Of a stretch of 64,000 nucleotides of DNA, positions 60,275 to 64,000 are shown piece after piece. Position 1 is the stretch's first letter. Each line of letters starts with the position of its first letter. The stretch spans positions 67,699 to 131,698 of the forward strand of contig CAJULQ010000006.1 in NCBI GenBank assembly GCA_910587595.1. Reading direction: 5' to 3'. Under the pieces are notes generated by a model. That model searched no databases. It worked only from the letters and a program-made list of their open reading frames with translations, and had not been told where the DNA came from. The position numbers and the translations under genes were made by a program. The DNA is from an uncultured Christensenellaceae bacterium (GTDB lineage: Bacteria; Bacillota; Clostridia; Christensenellales; Pumilibacteraceae).

Positions 60275-61471
60275 TTATTTTATGATCTTCGCGATAACGC
60301 CCGAACCAACGGTGCGGCCGCCTTCGCGGATAGCGAAACGCAAGCCTTGCTCGGCGGCGATGGGAGCGATCAATTGCACGGTGATGGAGATGTTATCGCC
60401 GGGCATAACCATTTCCACGCCCTTGGGCAGTTCGATGGTACCGGTAACGTCGGTGGTTCTGAAGTAGAACTGCGGACGGTAGCCGTTAAAGAACGGGGTA
60501 TGACGGCCGCCTTCTTCCTTCTTCAACACGTAGATCTCGGCGGTGAACTCGGTGTGCGGAGTGATGGTGCCGGGTTTGGCGATAACCTGTCCGCGCTCGA
60601 TCTCTTTGCGGTCGATACCGCGCAAAAGGATACCGGCGTTGTCGCCCGCTTGCGCAAAGTCGAGGCTCTTACGGAACATTTCGATACCGGTCACAACGCT
60701 CGCCTTGGTGGCTTTGATACCCACGATTTCCACGGGATCTTGCACTTTGATCTGTCCGCGTTCCACTCTGCCGGTGGCAACGGTGCCGCGGCCGGTGATG
60801 GTGAACACGTCTTCCACGGGCATCAAGAAAGGCTTGTCGGTGTCGCGCACGGGCGAAGGGATCTCTTTGTCCACAACGTCCATAAGGTCGTACACCGCTT
60901 TGATCGCGGGATCGTCGGTGTTGCCGGCCATAGCCGCTTCGAGCGCTTTCACGGCGCTGCCGCGGATGATCTTGGTGCCTTCGAAACCGTAGCTTTCCAA
61001 CAGCTCGGTAACTTCCATTTCCACGAGGTCGAGAAGTTCCGCGTCGTCCACAAGGTCGGTTTTGTTAAGGAACACAACGATCTTGGGCACGCCTACCTGA
61101 CGGGCCAACAAGATGTGCTCGCGCGTTTGGGGCATGGGGCCGTCGGTGGCGGCAACCACGAGGATCGCGCCGTCCATTTGCGCGGCGCCGGTGATCATGT
61201 TCTTTACATAGTCGGCGTGGCCCGGGCAGTCTACGTGCGCGTAGTGGCGGCTCTCGGTTTGATATTCAACGTGCGCGGTGTTAATGGTGATACCGCGCGC
61301 CTTCTCTTCGGGAGCCGAGTCGATCTCGTCGTATTTCTTCTTTTCCGCAAGACCCTTCGCGGCAAGCGCCATGGTGATGGCGGCGGTCAGGGTGGTTTTG
61401 CCGTGGTCAACGTGGCCGATGGTGCCGATGTTAACGTGCGGCTTGCTTCTGTCAAACTTAGCTTTTGCCAT
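60275..61471 (-). CDS. tuf: Translation elongation factor Tu
   Basis: A 398-residue GTPase delivering aminoacyl-tRNA to the ribosome. G1 GHVDHGKTTL, G3 DCPGHADY and G4 NKTDLVDD are complete, and the C-terminus GSGVIAKIIK is standard. GGAGG precedes the start. It has its own promoter in the 115-base gap after fusA. Confidence 0.99.
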   Translation of the reverse strand: MAKAKFDRSKPHVNIGTIGHVDHGKTTLTAAITMALAAKGLAEKKKYDEIDSAPEEKARGITINTAHVEYQTESRHYAHVDCPGHADYVKNMITGAAQMDGAILVVAATDGPMPQTREHILLARQVGVPKIVVFLNKTDLVDDAELLDLVEMEVTELLESYGFEGTKIIRGSAVKALEAAMAGNTDDPAIKAVYDLMDVVDKEIPSPVRDTDKPFLMPVEDVFTITGRGTVATGRVERGQIKVQDPVEIVGIKATKASVVTGIEMFRKSLDFAQAGDNAGILLRGIDRKEIERGQVIAKPGTITPHTEFTAEIYVLKKEEGGRHTPFFNGYRPQFYFRTTDVTGTIELPKGVEMVMPGDNISITVQLIAPIAAEQGLRFAIREGGRTVGSGVIAKIIK

Positions 61472-61526
61472 GAGATTTTTCCTCCAAATTTTTAAGAGTT
61501 TATTTATTTTTTATTTGAACAAGGAT

Positions 61527-61555
61527 ATTATAACCGAACCGGCAAAATTTTTCAA
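61527..61555 (-). promoter_or_regulatory. Promoter of tuf
   Basis: Minus-strand TTGAAA (61550-61555), 17-base spacer, TATAAT (61527-61532), 56 bases before the start codon. Confidence 0.85.
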
Positions 61556-61586
61556 TCGTTTTGCCATGGTTTTTGCGAGATTTTTA

Positions 61587-63704
61587 CTAATCTCTCTTGG
61601 CGCGGTCGCCGATGATTTTTTCGGCCACGTTGCGCGGTACTTCGTTGTAGTGATCGAACGTCATGGTATACTGTCCGCGGCCTTGCGTACGGCTGCGAAG
61701 GTCGGTGGCATACCCGAACATTTCGCTCAGCGGGATCTCGGCGCGGATCTCTTGGCTGCCGTTCACCGATTCCATGCCCAGCAAATTGCCGCGGCGGCTC
61801 GATACGTTGCCCATAACGTCGCCCAAATATTCTTCGGGCAAGCTTATTTCCACGCGCATGATAGGTTCCATGATAACGGGATCGGCTTTGCGCATACCCT
61901 CTTTGAACGCCATGGAGCCGGCAATCTTAAACGCCATTTCCGAAGAGTCCACTTCGTGATACGAGCCGTCCACCACCGTGATCTTGAAGTCCACCGTTTC
62001 GTAACCCGCCAAAACGCCGCTTTGCTTGGCCTCGCGAATACCGTTGTCGATAGCGGGGATATATTCTTTGGGAATAGATCCGCCCACCGTCTTGTCTTCG
62101 AATTCGTAGCCTTTGCCGGGCTCCAGCGGTTCCATAACGATCTTACAATGACCGTATTGGCCTTTACCGCCGCTCTGACGGATATATTTGCCTTCCACTT
62201 CCACCTTCTTGCGAATGGCCTCGCGGTAAGCAACTTGCGGTTTGCCGACGTTCGCCTCTACCTTGAACTCGCGCAACAAGCGGTCTACGATGATCTCGAG
62301 GTGCAACTCGCCCATACCGGCAATGATGGTTTGCCCCGTTTCTTGGTCGGTGTAGGTTTTGAACGTGGGGTCTTCCTCGGCAAGTTTTACAAGCGCCATG
62401 GTCATCTTTTCTTGGCTGGCCTTGGTCTTGGGTTCGATGGCCACGCGAATAACCGGTTCGGGGAATTCCATGCTTTCGAGCACGATGGGTTTGTCGGCGT
62501 CGCACAGCGTGTCGCCCGTGGTGGTGTCTTTGAGTCCTACGAACGCACAGATGTCGCCCGCAAAGATCTCGTCGATCTCGGTGCGGTTGTTGGCGTGCAT
62601 CATAAGGATACGGCCGATGCGCTCTTTCTTGTTCTTGGTGCTGTTGAGCACGTACGAGCCCGACGAAAGCGTGCCCGAGTAGCAACGGAAGAACGCGAGT
62701 TTACCCACGAACGGGTCGGCCATGATCTTGAACGCCAAGCCCGCAAACGGCGCCGCGTCGCTCGTTTCGCGCTCTTGCACCGTTTCGCCGTCGGTCAACG
62801 TGCCTTTCACGTTGGGGATATCGAGCGGCGAGGGCATGTAGTCCACAATGGCGTCCAACAACTTCTGTACGCCCTTGTTCTTGAACGAACTGCCGCACGT
62901 AACGGGGTTTATCTTCATTTCGATGGTAAGCTTTCTGATCGCTTTTTTGATCTCTTCCACCGTAAAGTCGGCGCCCTCGTTTTCAAAGAAACGTTCCATC
63001 AGCGCGTCGTCGGCCTCGGCCACGATCTCCAAAAGCTTGGCGCGGTATTCGTCGGCTTGCGCTTTGAGTTCGGCGGGAATCTCCGTTTCGTCCATCACGG
63101 TGCCGAGATCGTCTTTGTAGACATCGGCCTTCATGGTGACCAGATCGATCACGCCCACAAAGGTATCGGCCGCGCCGATAGGCAATTGGATGGCCACGGG
63201 GTTGGCCTTAAGACGGGTGCGCATCATGTCCATTACGTTAAAGAAGTTGGCGCCTTCGCGGTCCATCTTGTTTACGTAGGCGATGCGGGGCACGCCGTAC
63301 TTGTCCGCTTGGCGCCACACCGTTTCGCTTTGGGGTTGCACGCCGCCGCGGGCGCAGAACACCGCAACCGAACCGTCGAGCACTTTCAAGCTGCGCTCCA
63401 CTTCCACGGTAAAGTCCACGTGGCCGGGGGTGTCTATAATGTTGATACGCGTAAACGGCTCTTTGCTGTCCGCCGAGCGATCCACACGCCACTGCGTGGT
63501 GGTAGCGGCCGAAGTGATGGTGATGCCGCGTTCTTGCTCTTGGGCCATCCAGTCCATGGTGGCGGCGCCTTCGTGCACCTCGCCGATCTTGTGCGTTTTT
63601 CCGGTGTAATACAGAATACGCTCGGTGGTGGTGGTTTTGCCGGCATCGATGTGCGCCATGATGCCGATATTACGCATATTTTTCAAATCGTATTGTCTTG
63701 CCAT
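61587..63704 (-). CDS. fusA: Translation elongation factor G
   Basis: A 705-residue GTPase that drives translocation. G1 AHIDAGKTTTTERILYYTG, G3 DTPGHVDF and G4 NKMDREG are visible, with the GAATMDWMAQEQERGITI switch region. Full length. It lies 18 bases after rpsG in the str operon order. Confidence 0.99.
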   Translation of the reverse strand: MARQYDLKNMRNIGIMAHIDAGKTTTTERILYYTGKTHKIGEVHEGAATMDWMAQEQERGITITSAATTTQWRVDRSADSKEPFTRINIIDTPGHVDFTVEVERSLKVLDGSVAVFCARGGVQPQSETVWRQADKYGVPRIAYVNKMDREGANFFNVMDMMRTRLKANPVAIQLPIGAADTFVGVIDLVTMKADVYKDDLGTVMDETEIPAELKAQADEYRAKLLEIVAEADDALMERFFENEGADFTVEEIKKAIRKLTIEMKINPVTCGSSFKNKGVQKLLDAIVDYMPSPLDIPNVKGTLTDGETVQERETSDAAPFAGLAFKIMADPFVGKLAFFRCYSGTLSSGSYVLNSTKNKKERIGRILMMHANNRTEIDEIFAGDICAFVGLKDTTTGDTLCDADKPIVLESMEFPEPVIRVAIEPKTKASQEKMTMALVKLAEEDPTFKTYTDQETGQTIIAGMGELHLEIIVDRLLREFKVEANVGKPQVAYREAIRKKVEVEGKYIRQSGGKGQYGHCKIVMEPLEPGKGYEFEDKTVGGSIPKEYIPAIDNGIREAKQSGVLAGYETVDFKITVVDGSYHEVDSSEMAFKIAGSMAFKEGMRKADPVIMEPIMRVEISLPEEYLGDVMGNVSSRRGNLLGMESVNGSQEIRAEIPLSEMFGYATDLRSRTQGRGQYTMTFDHYNEVPRNVAEKIIGDRAKRD

Positions 63705-63722
63705 ACTCTATTCTCTCTCTTT

Positions 63723-64000
63723 CTACCAGCGGTAGTGCGCGAACGCCTTGTTGGCCTCCGCCATGCGGTGCATTTCTTCTTTCCGCTTTACCGATGCGCC
63801 CGCGTTGTTGTACGCGTCCATCAGTTCGCCCGCCAGCTTTTCTTTCATGGTCTTTTCGCTGCGCTTTCTCGCAAACATAACGATCCAACGAATGGCAAGC
63901 GTTTGTCTGCGTTCGGGACGGATCTCCATGGGCACCTGATAGGTGCTGCCGCCCACTCTGCGCGCTTTAACCTCCAACACCGGCTTTACGTTTTCCAAGG
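63723..64000 (-). CDS. rpsG: 30S ribosomal protein S7, C-terminal part
   Basis: The last 92 codons of S7 (NVKPVLEVKARRVGGSTYQVPMEIRP, ending HYRW). The gene runs off the right edge of the window, so its start is not seen. First visible gene of rpsG-fusA-tuf. Confidence 0.97.
   Translation of the reverse strand, partial: LENVKPVLEVKARRVGGSTYQVPMEIRPERRQTLAIRWIVMFARKRSEKTMKEKLAGELMDAYNNAGASVKRKEEMHRMAEANKAFAHYRW

Overview
The window looks like a chromosome segment of a gut-type Firmicute (Clostridia; a Christensenellales-like lineage is my guess). The signs are strong AGGAGG-type ribosome sites, sigma-A promoters, spmA/spmB sporulation genes, CCA-encoding tRNA genes, lipoprotein-type substrate-binding proteins, and a str-type block rpsG-fusA-tuf at the right end. 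By eye, base composition is GC-rich except for an AT-rich island at about 35.6-38.9 kb. Nearly all long open frames opposite the genes listed here are shadows caused by codon bias.

Layout. 1-0.4 kb: REP-like palindromic repeats. 0.4-6.1 kb: a carbohydrate ABC importer operon with a secreted six-hairpin-like lipoprotein. 6.2-11.2 kb: a two-component system, a TPR-like protein, a QueT-like transporter with a structured leader, and a membrane-anchored trypsin-like protease. 11.3-21.3 kb: mostly housekeeping (gpmI, tpiA, rlmB-thyX-mrnC, lipid kinase, dcd, an aldo/keto reductase with ferredoxin tail, an ECF-like S component with a DUF1893 protein). 21.4-35.4 kb: a glycan-use locus with a divergent AraC regulator, importer, nucleoside hydrolase, two membrane-anchored surface proteins, and GH106-like and GH78 rhamnosidase-type enzymes. 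35.6-38.9 kb: AT-rich island with an AsnRS-like protein and a membrane/helical-repeat protein. 39.0-40.7 kb: two tRNA-Val genes and two head-to-head gene fragments. 40.8-49.6 kb: orphan ParA with an AraC regulator, TatD with its radical SAM partner, metG, an XRE repressor facing a small gene across a three-operator control region, and a large lipoprotein with an attenuator-like leader. 49.6-54.8 kb: spmB, spmA with a repeat-derived tail, a PflX-like radical SAM enzyme, a RAYT-like transposase relative, small enzymes, and tRNA-Ala and tRNA-Ser. 54.8-59.8 kb: a MarR-controlled heterodimeric ABC exporter, a YjzC-like small protein and a lipoprotein. 59.9-64 kb: more REP-like repeats, tuf, fusA and partial rpsG.

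Three observations stand out. (1) The only three G/C homopolymers of 8 or more bases that I noticed lie where length changes would switch genes. One is in the -35/-10 spacer of a lipoprotein promoter (G9). One is in the early codons of the MarR repressor (G9, in frame). One is just after the signal peptide of a surface protein (G8, currently out of frame). Together they look like contingency (phase-variation) loci. (2) Inverted pairs of REP-like elements (REPIN-like) coexist with a RAYT-family gene that has lost one histidine of its HUH motif, and one repeat cluster is translated as the C-terminal tail of SpmA. (3) Several compact control regions are unusual: a lambda-like three-operator region, a long-hairpin-plus-terminator leader, and at least four promoters placed so that the transcript would be leaderless.
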